Shown here: in pieces, positions 22,200 to 33,384 of the stretch | Layout of the letters: each line of letters begins with the position of its first letter | Position numbering within the stretch: the stretch's first letter is position 1 | Assembly (NCBI RefSeq): GCF_000143415.4 | Contig: NW_003314322.1 | Coordinates: 561,213-625,212 of the forward strand | Direction: 5' to 3' | Length of the DNA stretch: 64,000 nt | From: Selaginella moellendorffii | Taxonomy: Eukaryota; Streptophyta; Lycopodiopsida; Selaginellales; Selaginellaceae | Notes under the pieces: model-generated | Told to the model about the DNA's origin: nothing | Databases searched by the model: none | What the model saw: the letters and a program-made list of their open reading frames with translations, nothing else | Position numbers and translations under genes: made by a program

Positions 22200-23180
22200 C
22201 TTCATCTCAGGCGGACTTGCATATACCATTGGAACTCGGTGCCATGTCTATTTTACTTCTAGAACAACAAGTTCTTGCGTTGAGCTTGTGTTCTTCCTCC
22301 AGGCTTCCATTCATTGGTCCAGCTGTTGCATGCGTTGCAGAAAAAAGACCCTTCGGAATTTTTTTTAGTCGCGTGAGCGGAAGTACATATTTTCCAACTA
22401 TTGATTCAATTTTTTTCTGCCACCATAACAAACGATAGCTTGGGTCTTTACATGGAGGAGGACAAAGCCAAGAGTTTTAGACACATTCTCAAGGCGTTTC
22501 TCGGGCCTGAAGGGGTACAGAGACACGTCGGAAAAACGAGTGATCTGATCCAAAAGCACGTCGAAAGAGCTGGACTGGTGAGAGCAGAATCAAGGGCTAT
22601 GACGTGTTGAAACAAGCTCTCTTTTTTATCATCATAGATTTCGTCTTCAGCTTATCAGACGAGAATGAAGTTGCTACGATGCGAGATCTGGTTGGAGACA
22701 TAACTCAGGCAGCACTACAGATACCACAACAGGGAGATCATCTCTTGTCCGTGCTACTCGACGTGACGAGCAGGAGCTCCTTGGCGTTCTTGATCAAATG
22801 CATCGCTCAGAACCCCGCCAAGGTACGAAGAGCTTTTCCAAGTTGTGACGTTTCTAAAGCTTTATGTCCAGAGAACCAGGCAATAGCATCAGGAAAATAA
22901 CATGGAGAAGCAATCAAGTGGAGCGCTATCAAGTAAATGAAATACACTTGGAACGTCGTCAAGAATCCATGCGATTGTTTCTTGCTGCCGGTGGAAGCTT
23001 GCGCACGGCACATGTAGATTTCGAGGTGGAGGGCTTCACGGTGCCAAAAAACTGGCAAGTAAGTAGCCTCCGAGCAAACTTTGCCGATCAGTTAGTAATA
23101 TTTGTCTCTTCTCCTTGGCAGCACGAACGAGAGATTCTTTCCTGAGCCAAAAAAGTTTGATCCTCGGCTCGTTTACAATT
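22200..23180 (+). pseudogene. Truncated cytochrome P450 relic (CYP85-clan-like)
   Basis: Family blocks occur in order: RLPFIGPAVACVAEKRPFG (proline-rich N-terminal region), FRHILKAFLGPEGVQRHVGK (helix C, typical of CYP716/CYP85-type enzymes), LLDVTSRSSLAFLIKCIAQN (helix I, without the usual AG.DT), VDFEVEGFTVPKNW and NERFFPEPKKFDP (meander). A one-base deletion splits MKYTWNVVK from ESMRLF just after about 22950, so the K-helix is frameshifted. The sequence ends in a stop right after FDPRL, before the heme-binding Cys loop. It therefore cannot make an active P450. A tRNA gene starts about 20 bp downstream. Confidence 0.68.
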
Positions 23181-23201
23181 AACAAATGTTAATTAGCCTA
23201 A

Positions 23202-23281
23202 GTTGAGATGGCCGAGCTGGTCTAAGGCGCCAGATTAAGGTTCTGGTCCGGAAGGGCGCGGGTTCGAATCCCGCTCTCAAC
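23202..23281 (+). tRNA. tRNA-Leu (anticodon AAG)
   Basis: An 80-nt sequence folds as a type II (long variable arm) tRNA. The acceptor stem GTTGAGA pairs with TCTCAAC, the D-arm contains TGGCCGAGCTGG, the anticodon stem is CCAGA/TCTGG with loop TTAAGGT (anticodon AAG), and the T-arm is GCGGG TTCGAAT CCCGC. It closely resembles the standard plant tRNA-Leu(AAG), decoding CUU/CUC. Internal A and B boxes are present. No intron and no encoded CCA. Confidence 0.97.
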
Positions 23282-23359
23282 AACTGTGTTCCTATAAATA
23301 GGTGTACGAATTTCCTTTTAAGACAGTTTCCTTTTACTTTGAGGTTTAGGGTATCAGCG

Positions 23360-25375
23360 ATGGATCCAGGCGTCATTGACGCGCTGGGCAAGAGTATGGC
23401 CACGCTTCTCACAGTGGTAAGTAAAATGCCGTTCTAAACTTCTCGTTGCGATCCTTTTGTTTTCTTCTGTTGTTGATTCTTTTGTTTTCTTTTTTATTTT
23501 CTAGTCCCGCGACAACGATGGGGTGGATTTCCTAGCGGAGCTGCTGGGAGTTTTAGCGCGTGGGCACTTGTGCCAAGTGAGCTCGGACATGGAGACGATG
23601 GAGTCCATCGTAGAAAACCTGGTCGACTCCTTCTCGACGGGGTATTCAAATTTGAAGAAGAAACGCGGGGATCAGAGCTCCAGTCCAGATGTCGACGACC
23701 GGAGAGTCTCGGAACTGAAGAAGAAACGCGGGGGCTCCAGTCCAGATGTCGACGATCGGAGAGTCTCGGAACTGAAGAAGAAACGCGGGGATCGGAGCTC
23801 CAATCCTGTCGACGAGCGGAGAGCGGAACTGAAGACGAAACGCGGGGATCCGAGCTTCAGTAGCAGTGTCAGTATCTTTGCTGACAGAGAGCGGGAAAAG
23901 GAAAGGCAGCCACATCCCAACGTACGCCTTTCCTGCCGGAGTGGAAGCTTTCGCGCAGCTCGGGAAGCTGGAGACGGTCTGTCACTTCATGGAGTCGTGG
24001 AAGAAGCCGGATCTCAGGACGTTCTATCCGTCGATGGTCTGAGTCTAAGTGACGAATGGGAGGATGGATCGAGCAGTGAGGATCAGGTAACAGTAAAAGA
24101 AGGTGGCATGCATATGTGTGGAGCTTTCCAGCACTTGAGACGGGAGTTTATGAAAGCTTCCCAGCAATCAGGGGCTACAAGACCGCCGCAGATCATAGAT
24201 CCGGAGAAAGAGCCGACCGTGGAGCCGGAGAAAAAGGTCACAGATACGAAGAAAGAGGTCACAGGTCCGGAAAAGGAGGTCGCAGATACGGAGGTAGAGG
24301 CCACGGATTCAGATTCAGAGTCGACCGTGGAAGGTGGATACATAAAAGTGTTACAGCATGAAGTTGAGGAACTGGAGTACTTCGTGGAGGAAGAGGAAGA
24401 CTCTGGTGGAACAGGAGAGCTTGTGACGTTTACTGTGGCTAGCAGCTGCGGCCGCCTCGGACCGGCGTCGAGGCCTATCTCGCACGCGTTGTCACTTCGA
24501 CAACAGACGCTGATCGAGCAAAGGCGAAGCAACTCTCTCAAGGAAATGGAGCTCGTCTGTGCGATGAAGGGCTTGCAGCTCAAGGAGCGAGAGCTGGACA
24601 TGCAAGTCGAAGCGATCGACATCGGCAGGGAGACGCTGGACGTGAACAGGAGCACGCTCAAGTTCAATGTTTCCAAGGCTGAACGAGACGCCGTGGCCGC
24701 CGACTGTGCCGACTTTCGGAGCTCCACGTCCGACTACTTCGTCGCGGGCTTGCTGATCATGTTCGGGTTCACGGGGTATTGCGTGTGGAAGAATCTTCCG
24801 GAGTGGTTTAAAACGCTGAGCAGCTCGTGTGCTGCAACACCTACAGTCACTAAAAAGGTTTGTAAGCTTTTCTTCTCTCTTTGTTGGCTTTGACTCACAT
24901 TCGTTTCCTTTGCCAGGCATGGTACCATTGGAACTTCGTTGGATCGATAACAAGTAACACCGGCTACTTGCTTTGCATCGCCAGAGGGTGTGCTGGAGGG
25001 ATCGTTGGACTGCTGCTGTGCGTGCTCCTCCTCTTCGTCTGCAAGAAGACGCTCAGCTCCTCCAAGAACGCAATGCCGATGACTATCTTCTTGGTGGGGG
25101 GCTCCTTCATCGGCTTGGTCGGGAGAGCGATCATCGACCTCTTGGGGGGACAGGGATGGAACTGGATGGTGGTGTGGCTACTCTCGTGCGTGCTCCATGC
25201 CTGCACGCACTTCTTCACCGAGTTCTTCGTCAAGCTCCTCAGCAGGAGCAGAATTGCGGCGATCTTGTTCCACGTATGTTTGGCGGTGGGATTGCCGCTC
25301 GGGGCTGGACTAGCAGGATTTCCATCAGCCTTTCCATCGCTGAATGTTTTTTTAGCGGGGCCTGCAAAGTTTTGA
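23360..25375 (+). CDS. Orphan multi-pass membrane protein with N-terminal repeats
   Basis: Three exons: 23360-23416 (MDPGVIDALGKSMATLLTV), 23505-24857 and 24917-25375, about 623 residues. I do not recognise the family. From the N-terminus it has a short helical region, four tandem units of about 19-21 residues beginning LKKKRGD and ending DDRRVSE, an acidic PEKE/DTE-rich linker, and a charged coiled-coil-like helix (KEMELVCAMKGLQLKERELD). The C-terminal half has five hydrophobic segments, including FVAGLLIMFGFTGYCVW, GGIVGLLLCVLLLFVC, MTIFLVGGSFIGLVGRAI and MVVWLLSCVLHACTHFF. It is probably an integral membrane protein with a long soluble N-terminus. The start is the first ATG after the tRNA-Leu, 79 bp downstream of it. 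A lineage-specific gene is likely; function unknown. Confidence 0.65.
23652..23860 (+). repeat. In-frame coding minisatellite (57-63 bp units)
   Basis: Three full units and one partial start with (C/T)TGAAGAAGAAACGCGGGG and end GGAGAGTCTCGGAA-like. Unit lengths of 63, 57 and 57 bp are multiples of three, so the array keeps the reading frame of the orphan membrane protein. Confidence 0.85.
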
Positions 25376-25518
25376 AGGGATTTTTGATCGAAATCCCATG
25401 ATTGTTTCTCTTAGAAACCTTTGCTAATTTATAATAATTTTTGTGCTATCTTTTGTTCTTTCAACGCTTGAAATAGAAAGCTAGCTCGAGCTGGAGAAGG
25501 AAAGAAGCCCTAAGCAAA

Positions 25519-26277
25519 ATGGAAGGGCGCCTGGATTTGCTGATTGATCTGGACGATACCCTGGTGTCCATCGGCGACGACATCAAGGTTCCTGTCAAGG
25601 CGCTGGTCGGCTCATACAAGTTCGCTCACGGTGCGTTGGAATTCGTCGTAGCTCTGGCCAGGATTCCTGGGACAAGAATCGGTTTCTACAGCTGCGGCTC
25701 CAAGCAGCGCAACGAGAACCTCATGGAGAAGCTCGCGGTTGCCCTCGAGGAAGAGCTGGGATTCAAGATGAGCGAGGAAATGGTGGTGTACAGCGTGACC
25801 CGCGGAAACAAGAAAACGCTCCAGGGGCTGAGGGAGGGGCTGGACCTGGAGAGAACCATCCTGGTGGACGATGCCGGCAGGAACTCGGAGGCGGGCGAGG
25901 TGAGGAACTTGCTCAAGATCTATCACAGGAAGCGGCTGTACGATGAAGAGGGCAAGCTTTGCAAAGGTGGCAAAGTCTTCAAGGCCAGGATCGCCAACAA
26001 TCTCGTCCGCGCTCTCGGCCTCATCGTCAAGTCGATCCGATCGTCCTCTTCCGCCGTCACGGTGGTGCAAGCGCTGGAGTCGCTCCAGTGGAACGGGGAC
26101 GAGTATCTCCACGACTCGAGCAACTCGGAGGAGATTTACCAGCTGGGTGTGGAGGCCATGAGAAGCGTGAGGCCGGACTTTGGCATGAAAGAGGTGGTGA
26201 GCTCGGTTCATCCTTGGTCGCCACACGAGTTTAACGAGGAGCTCTTCCCAAGTTCACGCAGCCAGATCCTCCTATAA
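25519..26277 (+). CDS. HAD-superfamily phosphatase-like protein (FCP1/NIF-like fold)
   Basis: Single exon, 252 residues. The N-terminus has the HAD nucleophile motif LIDLDDTL (D10 and D12), followed by GALEFVVALARIPGTRIGFY with Ser in FYSCGS as motif II. A conserved Lys lies in the GNKKTL stretch, and ILVDDAGRN supplies the motif III/IV acidic pair. This set is complete for a Mg-dependent phosphohydrolase. The spacing resembles NLI-interacting-factor/CTD-phosphatase-like HADs more than sugar-phosphate HADs. The C-terminal 80 residues are family-unique. No transit or signal peptide is evident. Substrate unknown; the enzyme class is well supported by motifs. Confidence 0.75.
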   Translation: MEGRLDLLIDLDDTLVSIGDDIKVPVKALVGSYKFAHGALEFVVALARIPGTRIGFYSCGSKQRNENLMEKLAVALEEELGFKMSEEMVVYSVTRGNKKTLQGLREGLDLERTILVDDAGRNSEAGEVRNLLKIYHRKRLYDEEGKLCKGGKVFKARIANNLVRALGLIVKSIRSSSSAVTVVQALESLQWNGDEYLHDSSNSEEIYQLGVEAMRSVRPDFGMKEVVSSVHPWSPHEFNEELFPSSRSQILL

Positions 26278-26460
26278 ACCCACTTTAAATTTCTCGTTTC
26301 TCTAATGCAAGGTTTCTTTGATCGCTGAACCATCAGTGATCTACTAGTGGGGATTTTCTTTTCTATCCAATGTCACTGCAATCTGGGCCGTCTGATTTGA
26401 AACTTTTGTTCAATCTCGGCCGTTGGCCGCAGGATTGTATCACAAGCGGCTCAAGGCGCG

Positions 26461-29400
26461 ATGGAGGCCTCGTGGCATGAGTTGGCGGCGCTCGGCGGCG
26501 GAGGAGGGCATCGCCACCAGCAATGCCAGCGCCCCCTCATCGCCGCCACTCCGATTTTTTTCGTGCCTCGTTGCCACGTCCAAAGGTCAGCCTCCGATTC
26601 TTTCAGGGTTTTAGGGGTTTGGATCGGTCGCTTGGAGGAACGAGATGTTGTTCATGCTTTCATGGATATTTCTATCGAAATGTAGGTGATATTTTGATGT
26701 GTGGTTTTTTTTGTCTTGGCAGGAACCTAAGGATTGTTTGCTCTGTCTCGGAATCGGTGTGTAGAAATTTTCCTTTGGAGTTTGATCTTTTCTTACGATG
26801 TTTTTCTTGTGTAGTTTTCTCCCAGCACTGCGACAGCTCTTCAATCAAAGAAAGCGTTGAGCAATTCAGTAAGCATTTACGACACTACACTACGAGATGG
26901 TGCTCAGGTGAGGTCGTTAAATTTTCGTCCTTCGCTGGAAACTCCACAGTGTTTTTTCTTTAGATGGTGGGAATTTCCTTGACTCTAAATGACAAGCTAA
27001 AGATTGCTAAAGCTCTCGCAGACATTGGTGAGTTCCGTGGCTATTTTTCACTCGATGCAGTATGTTGAGATAGTTTGTATGTGTTAAGGTGTGGATTATA
27101 TCGAGGGAGGATGGCCCGGATCAAATCCAAAAGACGCAGAGTTTTTCAAGCTTTGTAAGGACAACATTTTGAAGGGGCAGTCCTCGAAGCTTGCGGCATT
27201 TGGTTCGACTAGAAGGAAAAACTCCACTTGCGAAGAGGTTTGCTCGCCAAAATCGCGTGGACTCTGAAATTCTGATTGCTTGAACAGGATACTAACGTGC
27301 AAGCGTTACTCTTTAGCGAGGCAGAGGTTATCACGGTGGTAGCAAAGGTGACCTTCTTCGTTCTTTTCTCGCCCGAGTGGTCTCACATATTTGATATGGT
27401 CAGGCGTGGGACGTACAGGTGACAAGAGTACTCGAAACAACACTAGCAGAAAACTTGAGAATGGTCGCGGAAACTATTTCGTATTTTAAGGTGAGAAACT
27501 TCGGTCTGCAGTTGTTGATTCCTCTGTTCACACATGTATTGAGAACAATCTCAGGTCCGAAGCAAGGAGGTAATGCTTGACGCTGAGCATTTTTTTGATG
27601 GTTTTACAGCAAACAGGTACCACGCGTTTTCTGTTAACAATCGTTGCTAAGCGATCGTGCTTTTTTCACCAGAGCTTACTCGCTAGAGTGCTTGAAAATT
27701 GCGGCGAAGGCTGGAGTTGATGTAGTCGTCTTGTGCGACACCAATGGAGGGTCCATGCCCTGGACTGTAGAGGTATCCATCTTTTCGGCTAGTTGAAAAG
27801 AAGTTCTCACTTCTCCCTGGAACAAAAAAAACATCACAGGAGGTGACAAGAACTGTTAAAGAAGAGTTGATGCCTTGGCCACATGTCCGTATAGGAGTAC
27901 ACACACACAACGACACGGAACTCGCTGTTGCCAATTCTCTGGCAGCTGTGCGAGGTGGGGCATCGCTAGTTCAAGGATGCGTCAATGGCTACGGGGAGCG
28001 AACTGGAAATGCAAATCTGGCACGTATGCTCTTGGAACTTGTACTTGAAAATACTAAGCTATTTTGTGCTGTTCTTCGCAGATTAGCGTGATCGGGGGAC
28101 TTCAAGTCAAGATGGGATTTACGTGTATCCCTCCCGAATCTCTTGCAAATCTTTCCAAGCTGGCGTCCACTGTCGCGGACGTTACAAAGCAGACAATGTC
28201 ACCAACGCAACCGTACGTTGGCTCGGCGGCCTTCGCTCACAAAGGTGGAATCCATGTTGCGGCGATACGCAGGGTGAGAAAATCATCCTCCTTTCTTCTC
28301 GAAAGAAAAGTTTAAGAAAAACGCGTATTGCCGAACAGATGCCCGAGAGCTATAATCATATGGATCCGACTGTCGTTGGAAATGCCATGCGTTCAGTCGT
28401 GAGTGAGCTATCTGGCAAAGGTAATATACTTGATAAGGTAAGCAAGCAACAAGTTTTTCATTAGTCGTTTTAACAATCTGAGAGCTCTCAGGCTGAAAAA
28501 GCTGGCCTTGTTTTGGACAACGATGTCGCCGGAAGTGTTCTTGCGCACATAAAGCAAATGGAAAGAGAGGTACGCAAGTTTTTTCACAGCTTTTACTCTC
28601 ATCTTTAACAGAGTTTGAGTTGCAGGGATGTGCTTTTGAAAACGCTGGTGCCTCTGTTGATATGCTGATTGTTCGAAAGGGAAAGCGCTACCAGCAGCCG
28701 TAAGGATCTACTGACAAATTCATTCTGTCTGACTTTCTTCCTCGCAGCTTTCAAGTCTTGGAATTCACGGTGCTTTCGAGCAACCGCGGCGTGCATTCCA
28801 TTAGTAGCAACGGGAACTCGCAGATCCAACAAGATAACTGGCTCGCGTGGTGTGGAAGTGACAGTCAAGTGAACCAGGCGATGGTGAAACTCTCCGTCGA
28901 TGGCAAAAGTCAGGTATGCAACAACTTGCATGAAAGCATGAACTTGAGAGATTTGCTCTTCCGGCTCAGGTAAGCGCAGCGGAAGGGATCGGTCCAGTGG
29001 ATGCTCTCAGTCACGCTTTAAGGTGGAGAATTCTCGATCGATCGCGTACTTGCAACTTACATTGTCTTGCTCGAGATTCCAGGAGCGCGCTCGAGAAGCA
29101 CTACCCGCAACTCGAGCAAGTGGAGCTCGCGGACTATCATGTCCATCTAGTGGAGCCATCGACTGCTCACAAGGGGACCCTTTCAACGACGCGAGTGACA
29201 GTTGACTTCACGGATGCTTCTGGCAACAAGTGGACGACCGTGAGTCTCATTCAAACGCAAGTGTTCTTCATTGTTTATGCTCAAATCACTTTCATTGTTC
29301 CCAGGTTGGTGCTCACACATCCATCGTAGAAGCCAGCTTCCGGGCGCTCGTTGACGGCCTCGAATTTGGGATCGTCAATTGCTCCGAGGTACCAAAGCTC

Positions 29401-29491
29401 GATCAAAGTTTTTAGTTTTCTTCTTCTTTTTGCTTTGTCCAAACGCCGATGTTCTTCACAGGATGGCTGTTCTGCCGTTCACAAAAAGTAA
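26461..29491 (+). CDS. (R)-citramalate synthase-like protein (CimA/LeuA family)
   Basis: About 15 short exons with small introns. The N-terminus ([20 protein letters not shown] on to SKKALSNS) is basic/Ser-rich and plausible as a plastid leader. The catalytic barrel follows: [74 protein letters not shown] (metal ligands), [12 protein letters not shown] and [18 protein letters not shown]-terminal LeuA dimerisation/regulatory-like domain ends [11 protein letters not shown]. The [11 protein letters not shown] and DAEHFFDG signatures mark the citramalate-synthase subfamily (pyruvate plus acetyl-CoA), not ordinary plant isopropylmalate synthase. This would give a threonine-independent route to 2-oxobutanoate and isoleucine. 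One intron (28020-28081) appears to use a GC donor; a GT donor 4 bp downstream would create a stop. Bacterial contamination is excluded by the introns. Confidence 0.82.
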
Positions 29492-29955
29492 AACGATGCG
29501 TTCTAGGCTATTTGAGCAGCTACAAAGGAAAGCGCTTGGAATGTTCCCAGGTTTTTGGACTTGGCCATGGTCCAAAATCCACGTAAAGGCCCAAATATTG
29601 TACTGTAATTAGGGCTTGTCTTATTTCTGAGAGGGTTTCTGGTCGCCTCGCCTCGCCAGTGGATCGAGGCGCCGTGGCGCTGCAATCGAATTCTCGCCTC
29701 GCCCGCGAGCTATGGAGCTGGATCAGTGATTGACGATGAGGAGGAGCTGGATTCGCAGCGCCGGAATTCGCCATTGCAAAGGAGCGCAGGATGCTAGACT
29801 TGTGGTGGCTGTTTGGGGGACGAGCTCGCTCTCCAGCTGAGGACGAGAACGGTGAGTGAGCCCCTTTTTCTAAATTTCCTCTCTTTGCGATTGCATTGTA
29901 TCTTTAGAACTCTATCCGCGATGCTTATTTATTAAAATTCTTAACCCAGACAACG

Positions 29956-32900
29956 ATGTCGGACGTGTCAGCTTTGCTCCAGGCGTCCGTGTTGCGAAAT
30001 CTCTCGGACAAGCTCTACGAGAAGCGAAAGATCGCTGCTCTTGAGGTGAGATTATATCCCTTTCCTTCCTGTAAAATTTAACAATAGATTGTTCATCAGG
30101 TGGAAGGGGTCCTGAAATCTCTAGTTAGTTCCGGCGACCATGAGAAGATATCCTCCGTCATATCGATACTAATCAATGACTATGCTCTATCGCCACAAGC
30201 CAATCACCGAAAGGTATGTGAGAGTGAGACCTTCGCTTTTTCTTAGTTTTTTCTCTTATGCCAGGGGGGGCTGATTGGATTGGCGGCTGCTACTGTTGGC
30301 TTGGCCTCCGAGTCTGCCCAGTATCTTGATGTAAGTATTGAGTTCTTCTCCCTTGCGAAAAAAGGGGTTTTCTTTTTTTTTTTTGCTCAAAGGAATGACT
30401 ATTTTGCAGAGAATTGTTCCGCCTGTTTTGATTTCTTTCACGGATCAAGACAGTCGGGTGCGATATTACGCATGTGAGGCACTTTACAACATAGCAAAGG
30501 TACATCTTACTTTTCATCATGGGGTTTCTGTGCTTGGAGCTAACTCAGGGTAGGTATCTAGGTGTCGAGAGGTGACTTAATTGTTTTCTTCAACAAAATA
30601 TTCGATGCCCTTTGCAAGCTCTCGGCGGATTCAGATCCTAATGTTCAAAGTGCAGCTCATCTTCTGGATCGTCTTGTCAAGGTAATTTCGTCAATCTCTT
30701 AGTTTCTTTTAATTTCTTAAGAGTACTCATTTCTTTTATTTTTTGATATTTTTTTATGCTCAGGATATTGTGACGGAAAGTGATCAATTCAGGTAGTCAA
30801 AACGCTTTGGTTCTTGGCTAAATGTTTTCTGCTCAGCATTGAAGAATTTATTCCGCTATTGAGGGAGCGAATGAACGTGCTCAATCCGTTTGTCCGACAA
30901 TTTCTCGTGGGATGGATCACTGTATTGGACAGCGTCCCGGACATTGATATGCTGGAGTTCTTGCCAGACTTTCTCGACGGTAACATCATAGTCGACTCTT
31001 TAGTTTTGTAACCCTTTGCATGTAGGTCTGTTCAACATGCTTAGCGACAACAGTCACGAGATCAGGCAGCAAGCCGACTCTGCATTGTCCGAGTTTTTGC
31101 AAGAAATTAAGAATGCTCCTGTAAGCCTTTTGTTTTTAAAACGCATTTATCATTCTTGACCGTGAGTTTTTAAATATTTAGTCCGTGGATTACGTTCGCA
31201 TGGCTGCGATACTTGTACAAAGAGCTAGATCACCTGATGAGTTCACTCGTCTAACATCCATAACATGGGTATGAAACGTCAATCGTTTCTTTAGTAGTTA
31301 CTTTAAAATATTTCAGATGAGCGAATTTGTGAAACTTGGAGGGGATCAGCTTGTGACATTCTATGCGGAGATTTTGGGTGCCATTCTACCAGCAATCTCT
31401 GACAAGGAAGAAAAAATCAGAGCAGTAAGATTGAGCTCTTTAACTAAACATAATACGCTAAAAACATCTGATTATAAGGTTGCTCGTGAAACAAACGAAG
31501 AGCTTCGAGCCATTCGTGCTGAACCAGTTGAAGTGATAGACATTGGATCAGTTCTGAATGCAGCTAGACGGTAATCTTTGTCGTTTCTAAAAACTTGGAC
31601 TTGAACAAAATAGTTGTGTAGGGAGTTGGGAAGCGAGTTTGAAGCCACAAGATTGGAAGCCTTGCGGTGGATGCTTGTTCTTCTTGAGAGACATAGAACA
31701 GAGGTACTTGGAGTTTTCTTTTCTGTACAGTAGTTGCTAACATTTTAACAGGTTCTATCGTTTCTTGACGAAATATTTCCTGCATTGCTTCAGTCTTTGT
31801 CGGACGAATCTGATGATGTAAGCATTTGCATTTGTTTTTGTATGTTTGTCACCTAAAATGTATCTGTTAACAGGTTGTGTTGCTGGTTCTGGAGGTTCAA
31901 GCTTGTATAGCACGGGATACACAACAATTTCGGCGTTTGATGGTCTTTCTTGTACATAAATTTCAAATGGACAATCTTCTGCTTGAAAGGTACTTTACGA
32001 AGTCAATAGTTAAACAGTCTTCGTGACCAGCATTAAATTTTCAGGAGAGGAACCTTAGCGTTGCGACGTCTCTGCGTCCTCCTTGACGCCGAGACTGTAT
32101 ACAGAGAGTTGGCAACTATCCTGGAAGGCGAGGCGGACTTAGAATTTGCAACCGTTATGGTCCAGGTATCAGTATCTAGTTTGCGTTATCAGCGAACTTA
32201 TGCATGTGCACTTACAGGCACTTAATTTAATTCTCCTCACGGCTTCAGAACTTGCCGATTTAAGGGCACTGCTAAAGGAGTCGTTGACAAATTCGCAAGG
32301 AAAAGATCTTTTTGTTGCTCTGTATTCATCGTGGTGTCACTCGCCGATGGCTACTGTTAGCTTGTGCTTACTTGCTCAGGTAATGTCCCGTCCAACTTCT
32401 TGTTCCAAAACACATGATCATGCTTTGCAGGCTTACCACCATGCAAGCGCAGTTATCCAATCTCTCGGGGAGTCGGACATCAACGTCAAGTTTCTAGTTC
32501 AGGTGGATAAGCTGGTACGGCTTTTGGAAACTCCAATCTTTGGTTACTTGAGGTTGCAGGTAACCGTTTTACTACCACTTGGTCATTTTCTAACGCTTGT
32601 GTATGACAGTTGCTAGAACCAGCGCGCTATCCCTCGTTGCTGAAGACGCTCTACGGGCTGCTCATGCTACTCCCTCAGGTGGGTACAGAAAATGAATTCT
32701 GGCAAACTGATCATTATTGGCATTCGATTTAATGCATGCAGTTTGATGATGCAGCAAAGCTCTGCATTCAAGATATTGCGAACGAGACTGAAGACCATCC
32801 CGGCGTACGCTCCCATGCACATCCAAGCAACACCGGCGGCCGAGCTTGCTGGACTGAATGCAGGGCGTAGATCCGTATCGGCAGTACCGTACCTGTCTCA

Positions 32901-33206
32901 CTATCCAACTGGAGACGACGGGGACAAGGTGTCCGACTTGAACAGCGGGCCCGGTGGAATCAACTTCACGATGAGGTTGCAGCAATTTGAGCTGATGCAA
33001 CACCAGCACAGGCTCCACCGCCAAGCAGTGCAGTCGCAGCTCTCCAAGCCACCAAAGAAGCCTGCGTCTCAGGTGAGAAATCTTTCATCCCGTTGGTGGT
33101 GATGTTTTCCTCACTTTCGCTTTCCTTGTGCTGCGTCCAGGGCGATGATGCGCGGGGAAAATCTTCCAAGCTTGGGCTTTCTCCGTCCAACTGGAGATCT
33201 TCCTAA
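29956..33206 (+). CDS. VAC14: VAC14 homologue (PIKfyve/FAB1 complex scaffold)
   Basis: Around 18 short exons. It starts [20 protein letters not shown] and continues with HEAT repeats: [85 protein letters not shown] and [16 protein letters not shown]. The C-terminal Vac14 Fig4-binding region includes [39 protein letters not shown] and [20 protein letters not shown]-like sequence. The ending LSPSNWRSS is followed by TAA at 33204-33206. VAC14 scaffolds the PI3P 5-kinase FAB1/PIKfyve and the SAC/FIG4 phosphatase on vacuolar and endosomal membranes to make PI(3,5)P2. Gene order and length (roughly 650-700 residues) fit plant VAC14. A leader exon may lie near 29.8 kb upstream of an intron before the ATG. 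Confidence 0.88.
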
Positions 33207-33384
33207 GGTTATTTTCTTTGTGTCTGTCTGTCTATAGAGATGCTACATAGCCATTCACATTCTTGCAGAATCTTTGTGTATAGAGAGCTTTCATACTTTT
33301 CTATTGATAAAGTTCTTTCTCGCACTTATCTAGCTCGTGTTTCCATTAGAACCTTAGGTCTCCTCAGGAAGGGTGATACCGCGT

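Noticed and set aside
24083-24727. Ser-rich 214-codon minus-strand frame
   Set aside because: Antisense shadow of the orphan membrane protein exon; no start context or domain.
26461-29491. Citramalate synthase as bacterial contamination
   Set aside because: Many small GT-AG introns and flanking plant genes show it is nuclear plant DNA.
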